This document shows, one piece after another, positions 7,795-15,985 of a DNA stretch of 64,000 nucleotides (the first letter of the stretch is position 1; the number at the start of each line of letters is the position of its first letter). The position numbers were made by a program, and so were the translations under genes. A model generated the notes under the pieces. It saw only the letters and a list, made by a program, of their open reading frames with translations. It was not told the DNA's origin and made no database searches. Source of the stretch: Dehalococcoidia bacterium (GTDB lineage: Bacteria > Chloroflexota > Dehalococcoidia > Lucifugimonadales > HRBIN23); assembly GCA_025060295.1 (NCBI GenBank), contig JANXCH010000009.1, positions 32,429-96,428 of the forward strand, read 5' to 3'.

Positions 7795-9102
7795 CTACGA
7801 AGTCACCACATCGGGAGCCAACTCTGTGCCGATGTGGCCCTCGGCGATGAGTTGCTGGTATTCGGCGTCGCTGAACTTGAGGAGGGTCTTGTAGACATAC
7901 TCGTTGTCCTGGCCCAGGCGCACAGGGCCCCGACGGATGGTGGGGGGTGTGGCGGACATGGTGAAGGGCGCGCCGGGGTAGAGGTGCTCGCCACAGTCCT
8001 CTTGGGAGGCTTTCTTGAAGAAGCCCCGGGCCTGCAGGTGGGGGTCGTTATAGGCGTCCCGCTGGTCCATCACGGGGCCGGCGGGTACTCCTGCCCGCTG
8101 GAGCAGGTGGAACACCTCATAGGGGGTGTGGAGGCTAGTCCAGGATTCAATGAGTTTGTCCAGGTCGTCGTGGTGCTTGTAGCGGCTGATGGCGTCGGCG
8201 AAGCGGGGGTCGGTGGCCCATTCGGGATGGCCAGTGGCCTGGCAGAACTTGACGAACTGGTCATCGTTAAAGATGGTGATGGCGCACCAGCGGTCCTCGC
8301 CCTTACAGCGGTAGACGCCCTGGATAGCCCAGGGATGGCGGTTGCCCAAGGTGCGCTGGACGCGCCCGTTCATGGTGTAGTCCAGGATGGCTTGCCCCAG
8401 GTAGGGCATAAAGTTTTCAATCTGGGAGAGTTCCACCAACTGACCCTTACCTGTGCGCTGACGGTAGTGTAAAGCGGCCAGCACGGCGAAGGCAGCTCCC
8501 GCCCCGGAGGCGGCGTCGGCGGCGTAGACGGGGGTAACGGCGGTGGGGTCCATGTCGGGATAGCCCCGCAGGGTGTTGTGGCCCGCCACACCCTCATTCA
8601 TGGAGCCCAGTAGGCGGTAGTTAGCGTACTTCCCGGTATTGCCCAGGGCGGGCATCCGCACGAAGATGATGTCGGGCTTGATGGAGCGCAGCCAGTCATA
8701 GGTAATGCCCATTTTATCCATGGTTTCGGTGACGTTGTTCTCTATGACCACATCGGAGATCTTGACCAGGCGGGCGAGGATCTCCTTGCCTTTGGGCACC
8801 CGCAGGTCTACGGTCATGCTGAGTTTGTTGGAGGCGTGGGAGTTGAACATAGGTGAGCGGTTCCAGGGGCGCTGGCCGGGGTCGCGGTTGGGCATGCCCC
8901 AGATCCACGGGGGCTGCCCCCGCTGCACGACGGCTTTGGGGGGGCGGGGGAGAGGCCCCCGTGTGAGGGGCTGGAAGAACTTGATGGACTCCACACGGAT
9001 GACCTCCGCACCCAGGTGGGCCAACAGGAAGCAGGCGTAGGGGCCTGCCCACACTACGGTGATGTCCACGATGCGGATGCCTTCCAGGGGGAGACGGGGC
9101 AT
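7795..9102 (-). CDS. Family III CoA-transferase (CaiB/BaiF), Asp-containing partner
   Basis: A 435-aa CaiB/BaiF (formyl-CoA transferase family) protein. The start PLEGIRIVDITVVWAGPYACFLLAHLGAEVIRVE is the signature CoA-binding end. Counting back from the conserved RQRTGKGQ motif, the catalytic Asp of formyl-CoA transferase (Asp169 there) is present as D196 in YAADAASG. ATG 9102 is preceded by AAGGAGGG. The gene lies 32 nt downstream of a second family III gene that lacks this Asp, so the two may form one heteromeric enzyme that moves CoA between carboxylic acids. Substrate unknown. Confidence 0.92.
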   Translation of the reverse strand: MPRLPLEGIRIVDITVVWAGPYACFLLAHLGAEVIRVESIKFFQPLTRGPLPRPPKAVVQRGQPPWIWGMPNRDPGQRPWNRSPMFNSHASNKLSMTVDLRVPKGKEILARLVKISDVVIENNVTETMDKMGITYDWLRSIKPDIIFVRMPALGNTGKYANYRLLGSMNEGVAGHNTLRGYPDMDPTAVTPVYAADAASGAGAAFAVLAALHYRQRTGKGQLVELSQIENFMPYLGQAILDYTMNGRVQRTLGNRHPWAIQGVYRCKGEDRWCAITIFNDDQFVKFCQATGHPEWATDPRFADAISRYKHHDDLDKLIESWTSLHTPYEVFHLLQRAGVPAGPVMDQRDAYNDPHLQARGFFKKASQEDCGEHLYPGAPFTMSATPPTIRRGPVRLGQDNEYVYKTLLKFSDAEYQQLIAEGHIGTELAPDVVTS

Positions 9103-9134
9103 GGCGACCCTCCTTACCACAGGATTGGCCAGGC

Positions 9135-10349
9135 CTAGATCACATTCTGTTCCCGAAGTTTGACCAGGTCCTCTTTGCTGTAACCCAGCATTCCGCAGAG
9201 CACCTCCTCGTTGTGTTGCCCCAACAGGGGGGCCGGGCGGCGCAACTGCCAGGGGGTCTCGCTCATGATGAAGGGGCGGGCGGGCATTTTCACCTTGCCG
9301 GCCACGGGATGCTCTACCTCCACAAAGGCCCCCCGCTGATTGAACACGGGGTCGTTGACCACATCGGCCACGGTGTTGACAGGGGCAGAGAGGACGCGGT
9401 GGCGTTGGGCCAGTTCCCACAGTTCGGCCATCGTGTGCTCCATCAGCCAGGGGAAGAAGTGGCTCTCAAACTCCTCCTTGAGGGCGGGGTCTTGCTGGGC
9501 GGTGGGGGCATACCATTTGGGGTCGCGGAGCCAGTCGGGGTTGCCCAGCATCTCCACCGCCTGGCGGAAGCGTCCCAGCCCGCTCATGATCTCAAAGTAG
9601 CCGTCCTTACAGGGGTAGATGCCGATGGGATAGCCCGCTTGCCCCAGGGGGATGCGCCCACTGACTTCGCCCGTGTATTGGTAGGCCACCAGGGCTGGCA
9701 TGCGCCGGTCTTGACTGCCCAGTTGGGTCTCCATGAGGGAGATGTCCACATGCTGGCCCAGGGACTGGTGACGGGCGGCGAACACGGCCCCCAGGGTGGC
9801 CAGGGCGGCGATGTTGCCGGCCAGGAACTGGCAAATGGTGCCGTACATCTTGACCGGCTCACGGAAGTCCAGGCCGGTGCTATACAGTTCCCCGCCCATG
9901 CCGTAAATGATGATCTCGGACGCCAGGTAGTCCCGGTACGGGCCGGTCTGCCCAAAGTTGGAGATGGAGGTGTAGACGAGGGTGGGCTTGTGGGCATGGA
10001 GGGTGGGGTAGTCCAAGCCGAACTTGGCCATCGTGCCCGGCCGAAAACTCTCCACAATGATGTCGGCCCATTCCACCAGTTGGCGGGCGATTTTCTTGCC
10101 GGCCTCGGTTTTGAGGTTGAGGGTGATGGAGCGCTTGTTGGTGTTCAGGAGGAGGAACAGACCGCTCTTCTCGGGGTGGGGGTCGTCGTTGGGGAAGGGG
10201 CCCCAGCGGCGGGCGGGATCCCCCCCATCGGGGCGTTCTACCTTGATGACATCGGCCCCAAAGTCGGCCAGGAGTTTGGTGCAGTAGGGGCCGGCGATGG
10301 CGTGGGTGAAGTCCAGCACTTTCACATCGGACAGGGCCATGTCCAGCAT
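9135..10349 (-). CDS. Family III CoA-transferase (CaiB/BaiF), Asp replaced by Gln
   Basis: A 404-aa CaiB/BaiF protein starting MLDMALSDVKVLDFTHAIAG, with PYCTKLLADFGADVIKVERP, KRSITLNLKTEAGK and the GQTGPYRD loop. Hand alignment from RHQSLGQHVDIS places Q174 where formyl-CoA transferase has its catalytic Asp. ATG 10349 is chosen for the GGGAGGTG site 5 nt upstream; ATG 10385 is an alternative. It is the first gene of a two-gene set with the Asp-bearing CoA-transferase downstream, and an F420-type oxidoreductase lies just upstream on the same strand. Confidence 0.9.
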   Translation of the reverse strand: MLDMALSDVKVLDFTHAIAGPYCTKLLADFGADVIKVERPDGGDPARRWGPFPNDDPHPEKSGLFLLLNTNKRSITLNLKTEAGKKIARQLVEWADIIVESFRPGTMAKFGLDYPTLHAHKPTLVYTSISNFGQTGPYRDYLASEIIIYGMGGELYSTGLDFREPVKMYGTICQFLAGNIAALATLGAVFAARHQSLGQHVDISLMETQLGSQDRRMPALVAYQYTGEVSGRIPLGQAGYPIGIYPCKDGYFEIMSGLGRFRQAVEMLGNPDWLRDPKWYAPTAQQDPALKEEFESHFFPWLMEHTMAELWELAQRHRVLSAPVNTVADVVNDPVFNQRGAFVEVEHPVAGKVKMPARPFIMSETPWQLRRPAPLLGQHNEEVLCGMLGYSKEDLVKLREQNVI

Positions 10350-10441
10350 GGGGGCACCTCCCACCGTGTGCAGGGCTTTGGGCATATGGTAACCTTGCCT
10401 TTCTGTCGGCGCAAGGGGCCAAGATGGCGCTTCACAGCCTT

Positions 10442-11461
10442 TTATACGGTTTTCAGGGCTGCGAGCAGTTGGCGAAGGGCATTGTCGCCGGGGCCTGACG
10501 TCGTGGGAAGGGGGAGGGCGATGCGGGTGGCGTGCCCCGCGTACTTCTCCTTCAGGCGGGGGAAAATGCTGTCGTAAGTGCCCACCACGCAGAAGGCGTC
10601 TACCATCTGGTCGGTTATTAAGGAGGCAATCTCCTTCCATCGGCCCTGCAGGGTAAGGTCGTGGAGGCGGAGGGTAACATCCCCCCAGCCGTGTAAGTCC
10701 ATGACGGCCTTGTAGGTGCGGGTGGAGGCGTAGAAGGCGATGCGCCGACGCGTAACCTCCAGGTTCTGCAACACCTCCTCTTCGGTAGCGCCCGTAACGA
10801 TGAACCCCCCGCCGGAGATCTCCACATCTTTCAAAGACTTGCCAGCCTTGCGGGCTCCTGCTTCAATGGCGGGCAAGGCGACTTCAGCGATGTACTTCCA
10901 GGTCATGAAGCCGTGCAACAGGACGCCGTCGGCTACTTCGGCAGCTAGGCGCGCCATATAAGGGTTGACGGCGGCCAGGTAGACGGGGATGCGGGGGTGA
11001 GCGATGGGGCCAGGATTGAACTCGGGGGTCATGAGGGTGAAGGTGTAATGCTGGCCGCGGAAGTTGAGGGGAGTGCCGTTCTGCCAGCAGTCCCAGATGG
11101 CGCGCAGGGCCTGCACATATTCGCGAATACGGGGGCCGGGAGCACTCCACGCCACGCTGAAGCGCCGTTCGTTGTGGCCCTTGACCTGAGTGCCCAGCCC
11201 CAGTTCAAAGCGCCCCTGGGAGAAGGCCTGTAGGTTCCACGCCTCGTAGGCGACGACCATGGGCGAGCGGGGAAAGGCCACGGCAATAGCGGTGCCCACG
11301 CGGGCCTGCTGGGTATGTTCGGCCGCTAAAGTGGCGGTGAGGAAGGGATCAGTGGTCAGTTCGCTGAGGGTGACGCCGTCGTAGCCCAGGTGTTCGGCAC
11401 GGCGGGCTTCGGCGGGCACCTCAGCCAAGGTGCGCCCGCGCAGGGGGGCGTAGACTTTCAT
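10442..11461 (-). CDS. LLM class F420-dependent oxidoreductase (TIGR03617-like)
   Basis: A 339-aa luciferase-like TIM-barrel protein: EARRAEHLGYDGVTLSE at the start, RVGTAIAVAFPRSPM, AFSQGRFELGLGTQVKGHN, and IPVYLAAVNPYMARLAAEVADGVLLH in the second half. These are the marks of F420- or FMN-dependent oxidoreductases; the overall pattern resembles the TIGR03617 F420 group of actinobacteria and Chloroflexota. A GGGAGGTG site precedes the ATG. It is followed on the same strand by two CoA-transferase genes and may act in the same catabolic route. Cofactor choice cannot be proved here. Confidence 0.88.
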   Translation of the reverse strand: MKVYAPLRGRTLAEVPAEARRAEHLGYDGVTLSELTTDPFLTATLAAEHTQQARVGTAIAVAFPRSPMVVAYEAWNLQAFSQGRFELGLGTQVKGHNERRFSVAWSAPGPRIREYVQALRAIWDCWQNGTPLNFRGQHYTFTLMTPEFNPGPIAHPRIPVYLAAVNPYMARLAAEVADGVLLHGFMTWKYIAEVALPAIEAGARKAGKSLKDVEISGGGFIVTGATEEEVLQNLEVTRRRIAFYASTRTYKAVMDLHGWGDVTLRLHDLTLQGRWKEIASLITDQMVDAFCVVGTYDSIFPRLKEKYAGHATRIALPLPTTSGPGDNALRQLLAALKTV

Positions 11462-11536
11462 GGCCTCACCTCCCGTAGTGCTGAAATCACTGTAGAGAAT
11501 TGGGCGGGGGTGTCAAGGGGGCGGAAGGGGGGCAGG

Positions 11537-12103
11537 CTAGGGGGTGTCTTTGGGCTGTTGCCAGAGGGTGTAGAAGCCGGGCTCCTCGCCCAGAAGGGCC
11601 TTCTGCAGATACTGGCGCTCCAAACGGCGCAGGGTTTCGTGCTCCTGCTCCAGGAACCGCTGGAGGGCTTGGGCGGCTTGGGCTTGGAAGGAGGGCGGTG
11701 CCAGATGGTCTACCAACTCTCCCAGGGCCTCGGCGATGGTGCGTCCGCTCCGTGCCAAGGCCTGTCCCGCCACCAGGAACACCCCGATGCGCGGCAGGGA
11801 TGGGCTTTCCGGGGGGATGTCCAGGCGGCGCAAAATGGCTTTCAACCCCGCCTCCCGCAGGATACCCTCGAGGCGCGTGGGCAGAACCATCAGGTGGGCC
11901 AAGGGGAAAGGCTCCTGCTCCCGAAGGGCTTCACTGAAGGCCCTCTCCACCTCTTGGTAGAAGGTGGTATCCAAAGCCTCCCGCCAGGGGATGAATAGCA
12001 CACGGGGGGTGCCCGGCACCTCGGGGCGTGTGTCGGTTACGAGGAACTCCTCTAGATGGGGGAAGAGGTAGATGGAGACTTGGGGGTGTTCCTCCGACGC
12101 CAT
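11537..12103 (-). CDS. Hypothetical protein (188 aa)
   Basis: Not recognised. From ATG 12103 (GAGGAGG site 4 nt upstream) the protein is soluble with no signal peptide. The first half reads like alternating strands and helices (VSIYLFPHLEEFLVTD, RVLFIPWREALD, HLMVLPTRLEGILREAG), and the second half is helical and charged (AQALQRFLEQEHETLRRLERQYLQKALL). Codon use matches the neighbours. It lies 75 nt downstream of the F420-type oxidoreductase start, on the same strand but with the opposite order, so it is probably transcribed separately. Confidence 0.65.
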   Translation of the reverse strand: MASEEHPQVSIYLFPHLEEFLVTDTRPEVPGTPRVLFIPWREALDTTFYQEVERAFSEALREQEPFPLAHLMVLPTRLEGILREAGLKAILRRLDIPPESPSLPRIGVFLVAGQALARSGRTIAEALGELVDHLAPPSFQAQAAQALQRFLEQEHETLRRLERQYLQKALLGEEPGFYTLWQQPKDTP

Positions 12104-12176
12104 ACGCCTCCTCTTCCTCACCTAATTGTAACGCAACGAGAGAGGATGTTTGGGGCAACGATGGCAGGAACGGGGG

Positions 12177-12953
12177 TTAGCCCTTGCCGCGCACCTGGGC
12201 CAGCAAGTCGCGGGCTGCTTCCACAGCCATCTGGGCGAAGGAGAGGGTGAAGAAGCGCACGCCCAAGCTGTGCCAGCGGCGCAGGGCCTCGAGGTCGCGG
12301 GGGCGTATGCCCCCCAAGCCCACCACCTTCCCCGCCCGCCGAGCACGGGTGACGATGTCTTCCACAGCCTGTTGGACTGTGGGATGGTCTGTCTTGCCCA
12401 GGTATCCCAATGACTGGGACAAATCGCCCGGGCCGATATGGACAGCGTCCAGCCCCGGCACCCTCAGGATGCTGTCCAGGTTCTGCCAGCCCTCTTTGTC
12501 CTCCACCATGCCCGAGACCAGCACCTCCCGGTTGGCGAAGGCGAAGGGGTTGGCATCTTGGATACCAATTGTCCAACGGGCGCCGATGTAGCCGGCGAAG
12601 CCCCGCTCCCCTTCGGGGGCGAAACGGGCGGCGCGCACTGCCTCCTGGGCGTCGTGTGCGGTGCGGATGTGGGGGACAATGATTCCCGCCGCTCCCCTGT
12701 CCAATGCCCGCAAGATGGCCTCGGGGTGGTTGGCGGGGACGCGCACCAGGGGGGTAACCCCCACCACCTCGGCGGCGCGGCACAGGTCCTCCAGAGATTC
12801 CGCGGTGATGGGGCCGTGCTCACAGTCCAGCATGACGAAGTCCAGGCCCGCCAGGCCCGCCAGTTCCACGATGGAGGGCGAGGGGGTCTGGATGATCCAC
12901 CCGTAAACGGCTTGGTCTTGGAGGAGTTTGGCTTTTGTGGCGTTGGGGCGCAC
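12177..12953 (-). CDS. HpcH/HpaI aldolase family protein
   Basis: A 258-aa TIM-barrel protein of the HpcH/HpaI (2-keto-3-deoxy acid aldolase) family. Visible signatures are ELAGLAGLDFVMLDCEHGP near residue 40, TPLVRVPANHPEAILRALDRGAAGIIVPHI, RFAPEGERGF, the metal-site segment VSGMVEDKEGW and DAVHIGPGDLSQSLGY. The family cleaves 4-hydroxy-2-oxo acids to pyruvate plus an aldehyde, using a divalent metal. The canonical IET of the metal site reads VED here. GTG 12953 follows an AAGGAGC site. It could act in the aromatic/acid degradation suggested by nearby CoA-transferases. Confidence 0.88.
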   Translation of the reverse strand: MRPNATKAKLLQDQAVYGWIIQTPSPSIVELAGLAGLDFVMLDCEHGPITAESLEDLCRAAEVVGVTPLVRVPANHPEAILRALDRGAAGIIVPHIRTAHDAQEAVRAARFAPEGERGFAGYIGARWTIGIQDANPFAFANREVLVSGMVEDKEGWQNLDSILRVPGLDAVHIGPGDLSQSLGYLGKTDHPTVQQAVEDIVTRARRAGKVVGLGGIRPRDLEALRRWHSLGVRFFTLSFAQMAVEAARDLLAQVRGKG

Positions 12954-12981
12954 GGATGCTCCTTCGTAGAGGCTGTGTCTA

Positions 12982-13458
12982 TTATATCCTTCCGGCGGAA
13001 TCTCTGGCGGGCCACCGTATGGTGTAGATCATCGCACCGATGCGGATGTGCTTCAGGTCTGACTGACCTGAACTGCCGAGGGTTCCATCCGGCTGCAAAT
13101 ACTGGTGCCCCTTTACAACCCATTGACCATTGGGCTGGAGGTAACGTATCCTTTGGGAGCGCGTGCACCACGGCCCGTCCTGCTCTTCAGGCCGAAGCAA
13201 GGGGCGGTGTCTCGGATACGCATAGGCGTCAGGGCTCCCGCGCGGTGGCCCGCTAGCTAGTGGCCACATTGCGGCCCAGGCTCTCGAGCAGTGGCTTTTG
13301 ACACAGGTACAGGGCATTCTGGACTCCCACGCCCCCGTGCTCATAGACCTCGCGAACAGGGTGGATGCCATCCTGATAGACTTGGCTGCAGGGGTTCTGG
13401 ACGAAACGGCGTTCCGCCAAGCCTCCGCCGAGATGGTTTGACCGGGTAACGCGCCCAT
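12982..13458 (-). pseudogene. Possible remnant of a hypothetical protein gene
   Basis: The 561-nt stretch 12954-13514 has no intact recognisable gene. In the minus frame ending at 12982 the last 65 codons look protein-like, with a duplicated phrase RYLQPNGQWVVKG / HQYLQPDGTLGSSGQ and a final IRIGAMIYTIRW, while the 5' part of the same frame is Ser/Arg/Pro-rich and looks non-coding. A second plausible fragment (EVYEHGGVGVQNALYLCQKPLLESLGR) lies in another minus frame ending at 13253. GC is somewhat lower than the flanks. I read this as a decayed or frameshifted gene of unknown function; it could also be an intact small gene with an unrecognised start. Confidence 0.3.
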
Positions 13459-13514
13459 GGGCTAAGGGCACCCATCCCTTGTGTGGGGCAGTGGCTTGAG
13501 CTGCTATGGATGGG

Positions 13515-14255
13515 TTACCCCGCTACGATTTTCTCCTGGGCGAACTGGGGATAGGCGGGGGCCAGGCGCTCCCGCACCGTTGTGCGCAAGGCGCGGAGTT
13601 CTTGCTGGGTGGGCTCGGGGGTGGTGCGGAAGTCCGCAGCCAGTTCCAGAGGGAAGCCCGTGTTGGCCTGCACCTCCTCAACAGTGTGGCCAGGGTGGAC
13701 GGATTCCAGTTCCCAGCCCGGCGGGTCTTTGCGGAAGCGGAGCACAGCCATCGGCGTTACGCATTTATACGGGCCGCCGGGGCGGTAGACGGTTGGGGGC
13801 GTGCTCCCCGCTCCCGAGATGAAATCCACCCGCTCCACGAAGGTGCGGCGGGTATGTTCGGTGCGGAACAGGATCACCCGCTTGGCCATGTAATACAGCA
13901 TTCCTGAGCCGTAGGCCCCTGGCATGCGCACCCGCGGCTGGTAGTAGTCGCCGATAACGTGCAGATTGAAATTGCCAAAGCGGTCAATCTGGATGCCGCT
14001 GAGGAAGAAGAGGTCGAGTTTGCCCCGTTGGGCCAGGAAGTGAATCCCGCTGGCATCGGGGAAGGGGTTGAAACGGGGATCGGGGTGCTCCAAGATAATG
14101 ATCCTGGCGCGGGGGGCGTAGATAGCCTGGGCCAAGAGAAGCCCCGCCGCCGGCAGAGGTGAGGCCATGCCCGTGGCACAGGTCTCTCCATCGCGCACCT
14201 CCCGGGCGATTACACAGGCCATCAGTTCCTCCACGGTATAGCGGGGTATGGGCAT
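13515..14255 (-). CDS. Family I CoA-transferase-like beta subunit (IpdB/GctB-like)
   Basis: A 246-aa protein of the family I CoA-transferase beta fold: YTVEELMACVIAREVRDGETCATGM at the start, then FNPFPDASGIHFLAQRGKLDLFFLSGIQIDRFGNFNLHVIGDY and VYRPGGPYKCVTPMAVLRF. The (S/G)ENG-type motif with the catalytic Glu of true CoA-transferases is not seen; the equivalent early region reads MASPLPAAGLLLAQAI. This resembles IpdB, where the pair acts as a ring-opening hydrolase on CoA esters in steroid catabolism. It follows the alpha gene by 10 nt with a GGGGAGGAG site, so they are one operon. Substrate not inferable. Confidence 0.8.
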   Translation of the reverse strand: MPIPRYTVEELMACVIAREVRDGETCATGMASPLPAAGLLLAQAIYAPRARIIILEHPDPRFNPFPDASGIHFLAQRGKLDLFFLSGIQIDRFGNFNLHVIGDYYQPRVRMPGAYGSGMLYYMAKRVILFRTEHTRRTFVERVDFISGAGSTPPTVYRPGGPYKCVTPMAVLRFRKDPPGWELESVHPGHTVEEVQANTGFPLELAADFRTTPEPTQQELRALRTTVRERLAPAYPQFAQEKIVAG

Positions 14256-14265
14256 GGCTCCTCCC

Positions 14266-15123
14266 CTAGGCGGGCGTGCGGATGCCTACCAGAGCCTGAT
14301 ACTCCTCTTCGCTGCGCGGGCCCAGCACATAGCGCTCCAGGTACTCACCGACCTGGCCCTGTTTGGCCGCCTGGGCATAGGTGCGGATGTGAGCCATATC
14401 GGGCGGGTAGCGTCCCGGCATCCCTGTGGGGTGGGCGCCGAAGGGCAGATGCACCACGGCGGTGATGTAGATACCCGGGATGAAGGTTCCCTCGGCGTCC
14501 CGAGGCGACAAGGGTCCGTGCACCACCTCCTCGGCGGTAACGATGACAGCGTCAGCGGCGCGAGCCATAGGCACCGCCTCCTGCCGTCCCGGGACGATGC
14601 AGTTGCCCTCCTCGTCGGCAACCAAAGCGTGAAAGAGGGCCACCGAGGGGTTCAAAGCGGGGCAAACGACAATCTCCTCGCTCGGGTTGAAGGGATGGGG
14701 TATGACTTTCCAGTCGGTGCGGGCGCGCAGGAGGTCCGAGCCAAATAGCCCCCGCACGGGGACAAAGGGGACGCCCATGGCTCCAGCCTGGAGCATGGAG
14801 AGGATGACCCCTCAGGTGTTGTCCAGGACTGTGAGGGTGCCGGCCTTGACGGCCCGCTCGAAGTTGGGGGCAGTGCCCAGTTCCCCCAGGCGCATATGGC
14901 AGGTTTCGATCTGGGCCACAAGCCCCGCCCCGATGAGAAGGTCGCAGTTGATGCTCCCGCCCGTTACACCCAGCAGGCGCAGGGGGCGGGTTCCTTCGCG
15001 CACCAGGGCACGCACAAACCCCATGGGCTGGGCCAGGAACTCCCCTGGAAGGGTCAGGCCGATGAGGTCGTGGGGTTTGACCATACGGACGGCCTGGTCA
15101 AGGGTGGTAACCTTGCTGGGCAT
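14266..15123 (-). CDS. Family I CoA-transferase-like alpha subunit with in-frame TGA
   Basis: Two open stretches in the same frame (15123-14815 and 14811-14266) make one alpha subunit of about 285 codons, the normal family length. The first has KVTTLDQAVRMVKPHDLIGL and GGSINCDLLIGAGLV; the second continues with SMLQAGAMGVPFVPVRGLFGSDLL, EEIVVCPALNPSVALFHALVAD and the C-terminal helix. The only break is TGA at 14814-14812, in DNT-stop-GVILSMLQAG, with no frame change. Explanations are a nonsense mutation (for example CGA to TGA), a base error, or selenocysteine, since selA is at 44057-45439 and a hairpin follows the TGA. ATG 15123 has a GGGAGGTG site. Confidence 0.75.
14775..14798 (-). other. 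SECIS-like hairpin 3' of the in-frame TGA
   Basis: On the minus strand, nucleotides +14 to +37 after the TGA form a stem: CCAU pairs with AUGG, one bulged C, GCUCC pairs with GGAGC, and the loop is AGGCU. A small apical loop with G in its first two positions about 23 nt after UGA is in the range described for bacterial SECIS elements. The stem is also explained by coding for the conserved LQAGAMG segment, so it may be chance. Confidence 0.3.
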
Positions 15124-15216
15124 GGGGCACACCTCCCGCACCCCTGGGGGTGGTTCGCCCCTATCTTACCACAGGCATAGGGGAGATGTCTGCTTGAGGG
15201 GCGCTAGGGCGCAGCC

Positions 15217-15915
15217 TTACAGGTGAGGTGTTTCAGTGATTTGGTCGTCCTCTTCCCAGGCGCCCTTGCCGATCAGGGGCACGAAGCGACACGCCCCCAA
15301 AGTGCGCAGGGAGTAGCCCTCCCGTGTGCGAACGACCCGCATCAAATCCTGTTCGTAGCGTGAGCCGATGGGGATGACCATGCGGCCGCCGATGGCCAGT
15401 TGTTCCAGGAGCACCCGCGGCAAAGTGGGTGCTCCTGCGGTCACGAGGATGGCGTGGAAGGGGGCCTCCTCGGGGCAGCCGAGCACCTCCCCCGCCGGGC
15501 GCACCTCCACGCGGTTGCCATAGCCCAAGGCCTCCAGAATCGCCCGTGCTGAGTGCAAAAGGTGAGGAACCCGTTCCACTGTAATCACCTTGCCCCGCGG
15601 CACCAGTTCAGCCAGAACGGCAGCCTGGTAGCCACTTCCTGTGCCGATTTCCAGCACCTTGTCGGTGGGCTGCAAGTCCAGGGCGGAGGTCATCAGGCAG
15701 ACGATAAAGGGTTGGGAGATAGTTTGGCCCCAGCCGATGGGCAGGGGTATGTCTTCATACGCCAAGTGGCGCAAGGCGGGGGGCACGAAACGCTCCCGGG
15801 GCACCCGCTCCATGGCCTGAATCACCCGTTCATCCAGCCCCTCGGCTTGGCGCTCCCGGCGTAATAAGGCGAAAAGGCGCTCCTTGGCCTCCTCCAGGTC
15901 GCCGGTGTGCTCCAT
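15217..15915 (-). CDS. pcm: Protein-L-isoaspartate O-methyltransferase
   Basis: A 232-aa SAM-dependent methyltransferase that starts repair of isoaspartyl residues in aged proteins. The PCMT marks are clear: RERFVPPALRHLAYEDIPLPIGWGQTISQPFIVCLMT at about 40-77, SAM motif I VLEIGTGSGYQAAVLAEL at about 86-103, and motif II-III region FHAILVTAGAPTLPRVLLEQLAIGGRMVIPIG. Length is typical. A GGAAGGGGG site precedes the ATG. It stands between the acuC operon and the CoA-transferase pair, apparently alone. Confidence 0.95.
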   Translation of the reverse strand: MEHTGDLEEAKERLFALLRRERQAEGLDERVIQAMERVPRERFVPPALRHLAYEDIPLPIGWGQTISQPFIVCLMTSALDLQPTDKVLEIGTGSGYQAAVLAELVPRGKVITVERVPHLLHSARAILEALGYGNRVEVRPAGEVLGCPEEAPFHAILVTAGAPTLPRVLLEQLAIGGRMVIPIGSRYEQDLMRVVRTREGYSLRTLGACRFVPLIGKGAWEEDDQITETPHL

Positions 15916-15985
15916 GTGTCGTCCCCCTTCCTGCCCCGCCCAGTGGTGGTGCGGGAGAGGCCGTGGCGCTGCTTGGGGACGTTCT

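Noticed and set aside
7051..8472. 473-codon plus-strand open frame
   Set aside because: Starts inside the glycosylase gene and runs antisense to MOSC and CoA-transferase; no protein-like pattern.
9213..10577. Long plus-strand open frame (454 codons) across a CoA-transferase
   Set aside because: It is a shadow of the minus-strand gene: Gly/His-rich, no motif, no ribosome site, and the minus frame has full CaiB/BaiF motifs.
13081..13160. Possible tRNA around GGTTCCATCC
   Set aside because: No acceptor or anticodon stems can be formed; the minus strand reads as protein fragment.
14812..14814. Genome-wide TGA = Trp code
   Set aside because: Other genes use TGG for Trp and TGA as a normal stop (for example the Mut7-C/acuC and DUF3006/sdhC ATGA overlaps), so a code change is not supported.
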